From a virus, in IMG/VR virus record IMGVR_UViG_3300008113_000324, positions 1 through 25,692 of that record: a stretch of DNA of 25,692 bases. One strand, given 5' to 3'. This document shows positions 14,522-23,580 of this stretch, in pieces; within the stretch, counting starts at the first letter, position 1; every line of letters begins with the position of its first letter. A program made the translations under genes and the position numbers. Below the pieces are notes generated by a model, which ran no database searches, was not told the DNA's origin, and saw only the letters and a list, made by a program, of their open reading frames with translations.

Positions 14522-17500
14522 TTATCTCCTAATTACTAATGAAATGTCAAGCTCTGGCATTGATGATAAATACCGAGCAGCGAATACACCGAACTCATCG
14601 GATGCATTCTGAATAAAGTCGTAGTGAAATTGAGAGAACCCTGCACGCAAGTCATACTTGCGAGCCTCTGAACTTCCAGCTTCCTCGTACATCGTGTGGA
14701 ACTTGGCAGCTTGTGCTGCCCAGATAGCAATCTCATCCCACTTGGTATTCACTTTAGATGCGTGAGCCATCCACTTCTCATCCTTAAGAATTACCTGGAT
14801 TACAGGGAACACTTCCTTGTAGAAGTCCTTTGGCTTAGGACGTGAATTCTGCCAGCCTGGATATTTAGTAGCAATGTATTCTTCTCGCTCTTTAAAGTCA
14901 TCCTGAATACCAGATAGTTCGTATCGTGGGTCATAAGTAGAAAGAATACCTAATTCGTACATACGAGCATCACGTTCTTGTGATGCAGCATTGTACTCAG
15001 CCCAGCCAATATTGGCTTCAACATCCTGCTGGATCTCTTCTTCTGTCTTTTCGCGAGTAATCTTTGTACCACCCTTGCCAGGGAAGTTTAGATACTTATA
15101 GATAGAAGCAACCGTTGATGAGTATGTATTGGTTAGCTCTTCACCGTACTGTGTAGATAGCATGTTTGCGTACTTCATATTAGTACGAGCGATCTTTTCC
15201 AGAAGCTCTGGGTTATCACGGATAACCTTGATGTCTGTGTATGAAGCAGATAGGTTTGCTACGTTTTTACGGTTAGAACCCACCAAGATAATGCCATCAA
15301 CGCCCCACTCCTTGCGGAATGCTGCATCTGCTGCATCGTAATCACCTTGGTTTTCCTCAACCAACTTAGAGTAATACTCTGTCGCTGCTCGAGTTACTGG
15401 GTCAAATGTTACAGAAATTGGCATATTGAACTGTACAAATGCGCGAATGAAATTAACAATACCTTCACTCTTGGCAGCATCTGACATTGATGGAGGTTCT
15501 CCAACTTGCCCGTTACGATACCAATCATTCATTGCTACTTTGTAGCTAGAGTAAACTCCATCCCAATAGCGATCTGACTTGTCCCAGCCAAAGGCTTTGA
15601 ACAAAGATTGCTGGTATGAAGGTAGTACTGCGCCAGCCATTGTAGTAAGAAGGTTCCCACCTTCTGCTGGATATCCGCCATATAGAAGACTTGTCTCGTA
15701 GAATTCATCACCGAATGCTGTGCGAAGACCTTGTTCAAGTTCTTCTCCGTAAATCTTCCATGGTGTATTAATACCAAAAGAGTTATTAATAAGGCTTGAG
15801 AGTGTAGCTCCACCAATCCAAGAGATGCTTGGATCAGATAGCATGAACTCAAGTTGCTTAGGGTTAACCTTCATTCCGCCACCGCGTTCGTCAACAAATG
15901 GCGCAAGAGCGCCCTTAACTCCCTTTGGCAGTTTGTTATATAGCGGGAAGCGTACGGTTACAGGCGTTCCTGCAGGTACATCCATGATTGACTTGTAGGT
16001 ATTACCCTCTTCGTCCTCATAAGCCTCGAATGAATCGAATGCTTGCTGTACTTGTGCATACCAATAAGCGTTCATTGGGTTCTTAGCCATCAATCGCAAG
16101 GCAACTACCTGGCTATTGAAGAATGCTAGCGGGAATGACATGGCATAACGCGCTTGGTACATACCATTTGTCAAACGACGTGATGAATACAGTGTCTGTT
16201 CTACGCGAGCAAGCGCACGACGACGTGCGATTTCATTAAGCTGGTTGTTAACAAAGTAATCAGTTGGATCTCCACCAGTTCTACGTGAGTTTATAATAAG
16301 AGCGCGTAGTTCTTCTTCCCAATGTTTCTTAAATAGGGGAGCACGTACCATTTTTGTTTCAGCGTCAGCTAAAAATCTCCAAGCAGCGTCTGTAACTCCA
16401 CCAACTCGGGCAGCAACGCGGTCATACTTGTTCAAATCGTTAAGGTTGATGTTCGGACCCTGGATTCGCTGTGGCAAATCTGGGTTCTTTTCTAGAAGAA
16501 CACGCATTTCATCAACAGATACAGGACGACGCATGATTAAATCACGCACTTCCTGAGTTGGGTACATAGCACGTACCTTGGCACTGGTCTCAGAGATCCA
16601 GTCGAGCATATCTTCTTGTGTGTTGACACCACGATCGCTCATACGACGACGCCATTCACGTCCAGCATCACCTGATTTATAAATCCAGTTAAGGATTTCT
16701 GTATCATTGACGCCACGGAAGATCATTCCTAGTGGAAGTTCAAGGCTGTTGCGAACCTGTCGGTTAGCAATATGTGTCAAGGCGTTAAAGTAAGCCTCTG
16801 TATCGGTACGGTCTATAGTAACGAAGCGACGGCTTTCAGCCTTGATGCGTGCGTTAATTTCTGATCGCGTACCAACAGAATAAAAGTTTTCAACGGTGTC
16901 AACTTCTGACATGTAAGCAGTAGCTCCACGTTGGTTAGGATCCATAAGACCCTTGATTGTGTAAGTCTTGCCGTCTATTTCCCACTCTTCAGCGACTTGA
17001 CCAAGACGCTTCATCTGAGCCCTATCGCCACGGGCGAGAATTGCAGGAGCAATCTTTGCCTTCTGCTTATCAATGATAGAGGCAATACCCTGGACAATGC
17101 GTGCGCTTGATTCAACAGCGTCGGTTGCTTCTCTAAATGCGGTATCTGCTTCAAAGAGTGCATCATCTGCAGCATGAAGAGCATCATCAGCCAAAGCTTG
17201 GTTAGCTTTGCTTGCTTTCTTAGCAGCTGCAGCTGCGCGTTCCTGCGCTGCGCGGGCTTTTTGCCAAGCCTTTTCAGCTGCTACTACAGCGACTTTATCC
17301 TTTTCCCATTGTGCAATATGCATTGGGAACTTCTTGTCACGAGAGATTGTACGAATCTGCTCAATGACAGAGTTTTCCTGGCGACGAGCTTTAAATCCTG
17401 GCATGCCAGGGATAAATCTGGAAATATTTTCTGCGCGAATACTGTTGTTATAGATTGCGTTACGCACGCCTTGGTTTGCGTTTCCAAACATCCCAAGACT

Positions 17501-19465
17501 TTCGGTAGCCATAGATGCACGCATCATTGGGTCAACGATAGAGTTCTTAGGAATGTAAGCGATACGAAGTAAGTTCAAGTTGCTGAAGACCATGTTAGCA
17601 ACATCAAAGAAAGAGGCTAGGCTCATCGCTGTTTGCGATGCATATGCACCACGAACCTGACCCTTGGTTACATAGTCTGAACCTTCCTTTTTCATGTGAA
17701 GGATAATTTCATTTTCCAAGCGACGGAAGTCGAGCATTGGAATTGTTTGAGCTTCGTTAGAAAGATCAATAAAGTTATTGACGAGGTTGATAGCACCGTC
17801 GTCACCTGGAATCATTCCGTTGTCAACTACGTACTTCTTAAGAGTCTGACGTGTTTCATTTTTGCCAGATACCCACTTGGTAATTTGAGCAATGATTGCT
17901 TTGTTCTCAAGTGCTGTATTTGGGTTGGCAATGTCAATGAGTTCATCAACGCCGTAGCGACGACCAAGCTCAAGGAATACTCTTTCTTCGATGTTTGCTA
18001 GTGCAACTGCACGAGCTGTATCTGTATCAGCAGCAAGGTAGCGCTCAACCATGTCGCGCTTAAACTGTGAGCCTTCTGTTCCGCGTAAGAATGAAAGACG
18101 GTTAAGGTCTGAAAGTAAATCGTTTGCTGCTTCAAAGCGACGTGGGTTAGAAATGTTGATGTGACCCTGTGGTCGCCCTGAACCTTGGTACGCAATAAAA
18201 CGAATGACGCGGTCGTATGGTCCTGACTGGTAGACTTGAGTCTTCCAGCTTCCATCTCCTGCCTTGCCAAATAGTTGTGCATCACCAAACTTTGCAGCTG
18301 TAATGAGCTTATTCTTAGCAAGTGCTACTGTCTCGTACGCTGCAAACTTTCCTGGTACAAAGTCTTCACGTGCTCCCGCTGCTGTCTTGGAAGCAAAGTC
18401 CTCAAGTGCGCGGGCAAAAGTTTTGTCTTCAGCTTTCTTCGCTTCAATGATGCGGTTGTAACGCTGAGTAAGATTAGGTGTTAGATTCTCTTCGGCAATC
18501 TTGCCCCAGTCATCTAATGGATCATACCTCATACCAAAGTTATCAATGTGGTCAGCCTCAATCGGGCGACGTCCCATAAAACGCGAAAATGCTGCTGCAT
18601 CTCCACGCTCTGCAAGAAGGTAATCTGAAACATCGTCGTATGTCTTAAGGCGAGATACAATCTGTGCTGTGCGAACTGGGTTAGCTGTCTCGGCAACTAA
18701 TGGGTTAGCTGAAAGACGTGTCAGATTAGTTTCATCAACTGCGTCTTTCATAAGAACAGCAAGACCCGAAGGTGCTGGCGTTCCGTCTGCCTTGTTACCC
18801 CATTCGGTAGCTAACTTAAGATTGTTTTTAAATGCTGCATCATCTGTTGCGGTACGGATAACCCCAGGTCCAACAACTTTTTTAGTTCCTGCACGAACTG
18901 CAGTTCCTGCACCTTTAGTTGCAGCCAAAGCAATAGCTAGATCGGTTGATCCTGAAGCAATAATACCAAGCCATTCATCTTTGAATGCCTTGTTGCGCTG
19001 CTTGTCGTCAAAGACGTCAAAGTCATTGTCTAAATATGTTGGCGTAATCGCATCTGGGAGCATGTCACTAACAAGTGACGCAGCACCAGATGCAACAGCT
19101 TGACCCATTGAAATATCTTTAGAACGCTGCTTAGCGTAAACAAAACTATTAAGACCTTTGCCACGTGCGATAGCTTGTGGTGTAAGAGCAATAGCAGAAA
19201 CGGTTTGGGTTACTGGTTGGATAACTCTGTTAGCAAGTTCCATCGCTGCCATTGCAACGTTGGTTCCTGTGCGGACAAAAAGATTACCCTTTTTGCCTTT
19301 TTCAATTGCTGAAGTAAGGACTTCACCAACCTTGTTTTCTACCTTGCCGACTTTTGTATCGTCTACGTTTTTCTTTTGTTCTTTTACGAAGCCCTCAACT
19401 GGTGCAGGTTGAACTGGTAGTTCAGTATTTGTAAAAGTATTTCCCCAGACGGATGTGTTACTCAA
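14522..19465 (-). CDS. Giant virion-associated protein, candidate ejected internal protein (1647 aa)
   Basis: This is the largest gene of the window. The start is TTG at 19465, with AAGGAG 10 nt upstream inside the preceding 53-aa gene; the genes overlap by 8 nt. Visible layout: a low-complexity N-terminus, an apolar Ala/Gly stretch near residues 170-190 (STDLAIALAATKGAGTAVRAG), a segment LRIAYIPKNSIVDPMMRA near 630, and an Ala/Lys coiled coil near 735-800 (ARAAQERAAAAAKKASKANQ). A conserved-looking core lies near 1085-1130 (YQARYAMSFPLAFFNSQVVA), and the helical C-terminal third ends in DISLVIRR. No catalytic motif was recognised. It is too helical and too early in the order to be a fibre, and it is not a tape measure: there is no long coiled-coil repeat and no tail-tube genes. 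In podoviruses this position holds proteins ejected with the DNA. Confidence 0.6.
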   Translation of the reverse strand: MSNTSVWGNTFTNTELPVQPAPVEGFVKEQKKNVDDTKVGKVENKVGEVLTSAIEKGKKGNLFVRTGTNVAMAAMELANRVIQPVTQTVSAIALTPQAIARGKGLNSFVYAKQRSKDISMGQAVASGAASLVSDMLPDAITPTYLDNDFDVFDDKQRNKAFKDEWLGIIASGSTDLAIALAATKGAGTAVRAGTKKVVGPGVIRTATDDAAFKNNLKLATEWGNKADGTPAPSGLAVLMKDAVDETNLTRLSANPLVAETANPVRTAQIVSRLKTYDDVSDYLLAERGDAAAFSRFMGRRPIEADHIDNFGMRYDPLDDWGKIAEENLTPNLTQRYNRIIEAKKAEDKTFARALEDFASKTAAGAREDFVPGKFAAYETVALAKNKLITAAKFGDAQLFGKAGDGSWKTQVYQSGPYDRVIRFIAYQGSGRPQGHINISNPRRFEAANDLLSDLNRLSFLRGTEGSQFKRDMVERYLAADTDTARAVALANIEERVFLELGRRYGVDELIDIANPNTALENKAIIAQITKWVSGKNETRQTLKKYVVDNGMIPGDDGAINLVNNFIDLSNEAQTIPMLDFRRLENEIILHMKKEGSDYVTKGQVRGAYASQTAMSLASFFDVANMVFSNLNLLRIAYIPKNSIVDPMMRASMATESLGMFGNANQGVRNAIYNNSIRAENISRFIPGMPGFKARRQENSVIEQIRTISRDKKFPMHIAQWEKDKVAVVAAEKAWQKARAAQERAAAAAKKASKANQALADDALHAADDALFEADTAFREATDAVESSARIVQGIASIIDKQKAKIAPAILARGDRAQMKRLGQVAEEWEIDGKTYTIKGLMDPNQRGATAYMSEVDTVENFYSVGTRSEINARIKAESRRFVTIDRTDTEAYFNALTHIANRQVRNSLELPLGMIFRGVNDTEILNWIYKSGDAGREWRRRMSDRGVNTQEDMLDWISETSAKVRAMYPTQEVRDLIMRRPVSVDEMRVLLEKNPDLPQRIQGPNINLNDLNKYDRVAARVGGVTDAAWRFLADAETKMVRAPLFKKHWEEELRALIINSRRTGGDPTDYFVNNQLNEIARRRALARVEQTLYSSRRLTNGMYQARYAMSFPLAFFNSQVVALRLMAKNPMNAYWYAQVQQAFDSFEAYEDEEGNTYKSIMDVPAGTPVTVRFPLYNKLPKGVKGALAPFVDERGGGMKVNPKQLEFMLSDPSISWIGGATLSSLINNSFGINTPWKIYGEELEQGLRTAFGDEFYETSLLYGGYPAEGGNLLTTMAGAVLPSYQQSLFKAFGWDKSDRYWDGVYSSYKVAMNDWYRNGQVGEPPSMSDAAKSEGIVNFIRAFVQFNMPISVTFDPVTRAATEYYSKLVEENQGDYDAADAAFRKEWGVDGIILVGSNRKNVANLSASYTDIKVIRDNPELLEKIARTNMKYANMLSTQYGEELTNTYSSTVASIYKYLNFPGKGGTKITREKTEEEIQQDVEANIGWAEYNAASQERDARMYELGILSTYDPRYELSGIQDDFKEREEYIATKYPGWQNSRPKPKDFYKEVFPVIQVILKDEKWMAHASKVNTKWDEIAIWAAQAAKFHTMYEEAGSSEARKYDLRAGFSQFHYDFIQNASDEFGVFAARYLSSMPELDISLVIRR

Positions 19466-19619
19466 TTGGCAACTGCTCCTTCCGAGACGTCAGGTCTTCT
19501 AATAATTCAATTCGATCATCATCGGATTCAAAATCCATGCGAGCTATATCCCACGCAACTGGAGCCATATCAAAGCCAAGGTATTCGAGATTCTCTTCGA
19601 ACTTCTTGAAAACTTTCAT
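19458..19619 (-). CDS. Small acidic protein overlapping both neighbours (53 aa)
   Basis: It begins with ATG in a TAATG overlap with the preceding stop and ends with TAA inside the start of the giant gene. The sequence is MKVFKKFEENLEYLGFDMAP at the N-terminus, then a strongly acidic middle (DFESDDDRIELLEDL) and a basic end. It is short, but coupled on both sides, and it carries the ribosome site used by the giant gene. Probably a real small gene that also serves to couple translation of the TTG-started gene. Function unknown. Confidence 0.6.
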   Translation of the reverse strand: MKVFKKFEENLEYLGFDMAPVAWDIARMDFESDDDRIELLEDLTSRKEQLPIE

Positions 19620-20041
19620 TATTGGATCTCCGTCTGGCTCCGTAAATATTTGACAAAGGCTTTCATTGTGCCTGTTGATTGTGGTGAGTCTGCATAAGCA
19701 GACATAAGTGGCATGTATTTAGCAAGCATGCTTAGATCCTGAAGTTGGGTATCTACAGCGTTTGGTAGTCCAAGCACTGCACGCCCAGCTCCAGGTCCAG
19801 CATCAACACCTTCGGTTACATACTCATTAGGACGGCGTGTTTCCGCATTAAACGGAATCACACCTTCGCTAATGTTTGCACTTCCTGCCATTGGTGCTCC
19901 ACCTTGGTCTGCTTGGAATTGCTGTTGCTCGCCATAAGCTGCATTAGGCAAATCCATTTTCCCCTGTGCTGGTATATCTGTTCGCTGTGAGAACGAACTT
20001 GGACCAGATACAACACCTGGGTTAGGCTGCATCATTGACAT
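19619..20041 (-). CDS. Conserved hypothetical protein of the portal-proximal block (140 aa)
   Basis: The N-terminus is Pro/Gly/Gln-rich and probably disordered (PNPGVVSGPSSFSQRTDIPA, then YGEQQQFQADQGG), with a helical C-terminus (LSMLAKYMPLMSAYADS, then MKAFVKYLRSQTE). The RTD...A.YGE..Q.Q..Q..APMA pattern matches short unassigned proteins near portals in actinophages as I recall them. It starts 8 nt after the LysM gene stop. A head-internal or portal-accessory role is inferred. Confidence 0.6.
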   Translation of the reverse strand: MSMMQPNPGVVSGPSSFSQRTDIPAQGKMDLPNAAYGEQQQFQADQGGAPMAGSANISEGVIPFNAETRRPNEYVTEGVDAGPGAGRAVLGLPNAVDTQLQDLSMLAKYMPLMSAYADSPQSTGTMKAFVKYLRSQTEIQ

Positions 20042-20049
20042 TAGTTACC

Positions 20050-21627
20050 TTATTTCTTTGGAAGATTTACTTTAGTTCCTGACCAGATCATGTTTCCACC
20101 CTTGTACTTAGGGTTCTGCTTGAACTTCTTGTTCAAGGCATGGATGTCTGCAAGTGATACTCCTGCACGCTTAGCAATTGACCAAAGGTTGTCACCGCTC
20201 TTTACGATGTACGCGTCTCCTGTAATAGGTGACTTGCTTGATCCTCCTGAAGATCCTCCTGAAGAACCACCCTTGCTTGAACCTCCTGAAGATCCTCCTG
20301 AAGAACCTCCTGAAGAACCTCCTGAAGATCCACCGCTGGCTCCACCTGATGAACCTCCAGCTGCTCCAGCTGCAGGCTTATTCTTGTAATAATCCGCAAT
20401 CTGTGCTGGAGTTGGACGAGTCGTAGAACCCGCCTTCCATGCAGCAGTTCCTGGAACTAGGCTTGATCCATCTGGACCGTAGCGAAGATTCTTATTATCT
20501 TGAGCTCTCTTATTTGCTAGTTCTTTGTCGTACTTAACTTGTAGTTCATCGGCTTTTGTACCACCGCGCTTTCCTACAATACCCATAGTTATTGAGTTAA
20601 GGATGTTCTCGCCAGATACGCCCAAAGACTGGACCATATCTTTCCATTTGGAATCTGGAGTTTTTCCTCTAAGTGCAGCAATCTTGCGCTCAAGTTCATC
20701 TTTGCGTTCCTGGTCTTTAACTGATTGACCAAGTTGGGCAATTTCCAAGACTAGACCAAGTAGTAATCCACCCTTAACAAACTTCTTAAACTTGCCACCC
20801 TTTTTAACGACAGTGTCACTGCCAGGAACTGGTGTTACTCGTGATGTAGTTGTTGCAACTGTGCCTGTACGTGTACTAACAACAGTACCCTTTGGACGAA
20901 TTGCAAGTTCACGAGAAGCTGAAAGCTTGCCTTCTTTTGTAAGCTTTGCTTGTGTTTGTTTTAGCTTTTCATCTTCCATCGCAGTAAGCGATGCATCTGT
21001 AATCGACTTAAAACTTTTAACCTTAGTGCTTTTAGGCTTCTTGGTCTTTGGCTTTGCTTCTGCGTCTGGTGTTGCAGCTGCTCTTTGGCTAGGAAGCTTT
21101 GATTCAAAGAAAAGAGCTTTGTTGAGAGCAGACTTTGGCTTGACACCTTCACGAATAAGTTTTTCGTAACGAGCTTTACCTTCTGGAGTCTTAAGAGTCT
21201 TGTCAACAGCAGTTGATGTAGTAGCAGGCTTCTTAACAGTTGGCTTCTTTTTTGGCGCTGCTTTAGAAGAAGCAGCTTTCTTTGTTGCAGCCTTCTTTTT
21301 TGTTACAGGCTTTTCTGCTACGCCATCTTCGGCAGCTACACGAGCGCGGAACTTCTCCATTGCTACGCGTCTTTCACGAGCAATGCGTTCTTTAGCTGTT
21401 TCAACTGGCTTAGTCTGAATCTTGTTGCCTTTATCGTCTGTGATAAAGTTGCCTTTGGCTTCCTTGCTGACTTCCTTTAATGCTTCTTTGTCAACTAGCT
21501 CTAACTTTGCCATTGGATCTTTTAGTCGAGCTTGTGGTTTACCAGAGAATACTTTCTTGGCATCAGCCTTGGCAGCCGAACGTGCCTGACGAAATTTCTT
21601 TGGCTTTGTTGGTTTCTTCGCTGCCAT
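20050..21627 (-). CDS. H1-like Lys-rich virion protein with C-terminal LysM domain (525 aa)
   Basis: Three parts are visible. (1) The first ~150 residues are Lys/Ala/Pro-rich with histone-H1-like tracts (KKAATKKAASSKAAPKKKPT), predicted to bind nucleic acid. (2) Near 275-320 an apolar segment (GGLLLGLVLEIAQLG) is followed by a charged helix. (3) A Gly/Ser repeat linker (about 420-469) leads to a LysM fold at 473-523 (YIVKSGDNLWSIAKRAGVSL), complete with the xxGDxLWxIA hallmark. LysM binds N-acetylglucosamine chains of peptidoglycan. The gene sits between portal and capsid genes, so it is a structural protein rather than a lysis enzyme, and no hydrolase domain is present. It may help deliver DNA and anchor the particle to the wall during entry, or be packaged internally; both are inference. 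Confidence 0.7.
   Translation of the reverse strand: MAAKKPTKPKKFRQARSAAKADAKKVFSGKPQARLKDPMAKLELVDKEALKEVSKEAKGNFITDDKGNKIQTKPVETAKERIARERRVAMEKFRARVAAEDGVAEKPVTKKKAATKKAASSKAAPKKKPTVKKPATTSTAVDKTLKTPEGKARYEKLIREGVKPKSALNKALFFESKLPSQRAAATPDAEAKPKTKKPKSTKVKSFKSITDASLTAMEDEKLKQTQAKLTKEGKLSASRELAIRPKGTVVSTRTGTVATTTSRVTPVPGSDTVVKKGGKFKKFVKGGLLLGLVLEIAQLGQSVKDQERKDELERKIAALRGKTPDSKWKDMVQSLGVSGENILNSITMGIVGKRGGTKADELQVKYDKELANKRAQDNKNLRYGPDGSSLVPGTAAWKAGSTTRPTPAQIADYYKNKPAAGAAGGSSGGASGGSSGGSSGGSSGGSSGGSSKGGSSGGSSGGSSKSPITGDAYIVKSGDNLWSIAKRAGVSLADIHALNKKFKQNPKYKGGNMIWSGTKVNLPKK
20240..20370 (-). repeat. Tandem 12-bp repeat encoding the Gly/Ser linker
   Basis: Near-identical 12-nt units of the form GGATCTTCAGGA / GGTTCTTCAGGA on the minus strand encode GSSG repeats before the LysM domain. 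The high identity of units, beyond what protein coding demands, points to recent slippage expansion. The number of units probably varies among related phages. Confidence 0.75.
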
Positions 21628-21637
21628 GGTTTATCCT

Positions 21638-21787
21638 TTACTTAAGCTTGTTTTTGTTGCCTGCGATAGGCTTTGGTGTGACACCCTGCTTGACCATTCC
21701 GCCACCCTTAACAGCACCTGATGGCTTCTTGCCCATGATTGCTGTTGATGTTGGAGCCTTAACGTGTCCGCCTTGCTTTCCGATCAT
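21638..21787 (-). CDS. Small basic Gly/Lys-rich protein (49 aa)
   Basis: A short but convincing gene: AAGGAG lies 6 nt before the ATG, it exactly fills the 173-nt space between portal and LysM genes, and the neighbouring spacings are 13 and 10 nt. The product begins MIGKQGGHVKAPTSTAIMGK and ends PIAGNKNKLK, with 9 lysines in 49 residues and no acidic residue. This suits a nucleic-acid-contacting or portal-associated peptide, but no family is recognised. Confidence 0.6.
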   Translation of the reverse strand: MIGKQGGHVKAPTSTAIMGKKPSGAVKGGGMVKQGVTPKPIAGNKNKLK

Positions 21788-21800
21788 TTGTTTCTCCTTG

Positions 21801-23576
21801 TTATGCTGGAATTGAGCGAGTTACTCTCGCTGATAGATTTGGATTTCCGCCACCTGTAAGACCTGCTAGCAATTCCTGCATAGCTGGTCGACCCTGTGGC
21901 ATCTCTGGCATAGGTCCACCCATGCCTTGTTCTGCTGGCATAGCCTCTTGTGGGGCTTCTGCTGGCATGCCTAGAGCTGTTGGCTCAGGCTTTGGTTCTT
22001 CTGGCTTAAAAGCCTTGGCGACTGCGTCTTCAAGCGGTATGCCTGATTTACGTGAGTCGATTACGCTAGCCATAGCGCTAACGATCTTCATAGGATCTTG
22101 ACCTGCCATTACCATCTGTGGAATTGCTTGAGCAAGACCAGAGATAGATGATTTCATTGAGTCACGAAGTTCTTCAATATCGATAGCGCGTTCTTCTTCT
22201 CCAGCATTAATGGAGATAGGAAGATTGCGACGTAGCATTCCGCGAGAGATTAACTTATCTCCGCGTGCTTGTAGACCCCAAACCAATGCGCGGTTTGGAT
22301 CTAGACCTGCCATTAATCCGTACTCTACGGTTACACCGTAGTTGCCCTTAACGTCTACAGATGGCTTGTACTTTAACTTGTAAGGTACTCCATTTGCTGT
22401 AGCAGATACTTCTCGTTGAAGTTCAGGGAAGTAAATTTCATCGATTGCAAGAGCAAACGATATGGCTTGTCCAATCGCTTCACCTAGAATTGATTGGTAG
22501 ATCTTTATTTGAGAATCATAACCAGCCATAAGTGCTTTCACACCCTGACCAGTTACGATAGAACCTTCGCTTTGCCCAGCACGTGCTTGAGGAAAACGGG
22601 TTCCAAGTTTCATTTCATCGGCAAGAACGTTGTTCTCTGCGAATGCAAACTGTGGTACGTCGAGATTTACTCGGCGGATTTTCTCTGGAGAGTTCGAACG
22701 AATAACAGCATCAGGACCAATGGAGAGCTGAGTAACGTCATTAGGCAAAGCAAGAGGAGCTTCAACAGATTTTTGAACAGCTTGCATAGTGAGAAGAGCA
22801 AGACGAGCTTTCGCTGCATAGACTGGGAGGACGTCGTCGAACTGTCCACGCGTTTCGCCGTCGAGCGAAGGACGCTGAGCAACAGCAACTGGGACCTCAC
22901 CGAGTTTGTTTGGTGTTTCTGCAAGAACTAATCCTCCTCGGTCAAGAATAAACATCACTGTCTTCTTCTTGTCCATCCAACGAACTACGCTAATAAGCGA
23001 GTTCTCATCACCAGATCGTGTGAAAGAGTTCTTTGCCAAGATAGCATCTGCATGCTCAGGGAACTGAGCTGCAACATCTCCTGCTTTACGCTTGTATACA
23101 CGAGCATAAGTGTTGATATTGCCAAATCGATCTTGGTCATAATAAGCACCCATAGAGTTTTCAACATGGATGTGTGGTCTCTTGTCCTTAAAGTTAGGTT
23201 CAACTCGTAGAACAACGAAACCGTATGTAGATAGTTGGTCTGCGCCACGCAGAAGTTCCGTACCAAGTCGAGATGATGCTACGTAATAGTTGCAAATCTT
23301 TGTACGCTTGTCAGCTTTGGTACGCTGGGAATCATCAAGAGATGAATCTCCAGCAGCAGTAATGGTAGGAAGAACACCGACTTGCTCAGCAACATCCCGA
23401 GCAACGACGTCAATAAGGTTGGCAACGATTGGACGTGACCAATTGCCAGAAGGAAATAAGCCAGGGAATACCTGCTCAGCGTTGCCTGCTCTTACCAAGG
23501 CAACCTCGCGCATGCGCTTATCGCGCTCGGAGTTTCGAGTTACTAATTGCTCGAAAGCATAAACTAATTCTTTCAT
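21801..23576 (-). CDS. Portal protein (591 aa)
   Basis: This is the dodecameric ring at the packaging vertex, through which DNA enters and leaves the head. Evidence: it follows the terminase directly (4-nt gap), has the usual length, and has the usual composition. The N-terminal region VKANLID-like RPIVANLIDVVARDVAEQVG, a middle with YGFVVLRVEPNFKDKRPHIH, and the MAGLDPNRALVWGLQARGDK segment (about 435-455) are typical of portals of actinophages as I know them. The last ~70 residues are Pro/Met/Gly-rich and probably flexible (MPAEQGMGGPMPEMPQG). There is no strong ribosome site, so translation likely couples to the terminase gene. Confidence 0.8.
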   Translation of the reverse strand: MKELVYAFEQLVTRNSERDKRMREVALVRAGNAEQVFPGLFPSGNWSRPIVANLIDVVARDVAEQVGVLPTITAAGDSSLDDSQRTKADKRTKICNYYVASSRLGTELLRGADQLSTYGFVVLRVEPNFKDKRPHIHVENSMGAYYDQDRFGNINTYARVYKRKAGDVAAQFPEHADAILAKNSFTRSGDENSLISVVRWMDKKKTVMFILDRGGLVLAETPNKLGEVPVAVAQRPSLDGETRGQFDDVLPVYAAKARLALLTMQAVQKSVEAPLALPNDVTQLSIGPDAVIRSNSPEKIRRVNLDVPQFAFAENNVLADEMKLGTRFPQARAGQSEGSIVTGQGVKALMAGYDSQIKIYQSILGEAIGQAISFALAIDEIYFPELQREVSATANGVPYKLKYKPSVDVKGNYGVTVEYGLMAGLDPNRALVWGLQARGDKLISRGMLRRNLPISINAGEEERAIDIEELRDSMKSSISGLAQAIPQMVMAGQDPMKIVSAMASVIDSRKSGIPLEDAVAKAFKPEEPKPEPTALGMPAEAPQEAMPAEQGMGGPMPEMPQGRPAMQELLAGLTGGGNPNLSARVTRSIPA

Positions 23577-23580
23577 AAGG

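Noticed and set aside
17174-17572. 132-aa plus-strand frame with many Cys and Phe
   Set aside because: It lies fully inside the 1647-aa gene on the other strand, has an amino acid mix typical of antisense frames and no ribosome site.
14522-19465. Tape-measure protein for a long tail
   Set aside because: The gene lies between portal and capsid genes, there are no tail tube or assembly chaperone genes, and the sequence lacks a long repetitive coiled coil.
20240-20370. Tandem repeat considered as a CRISPR array
   Set aside because: Units are 12 nt without spacers and encode the Gly/Ser linker in frame.
20090-20426. Plus-strand frames rich in Pro/Glu or Leu opposite the Gly/Ser linker
   Set aside because: They arise from reading the 12-bp repeat backwards; not independent genes.
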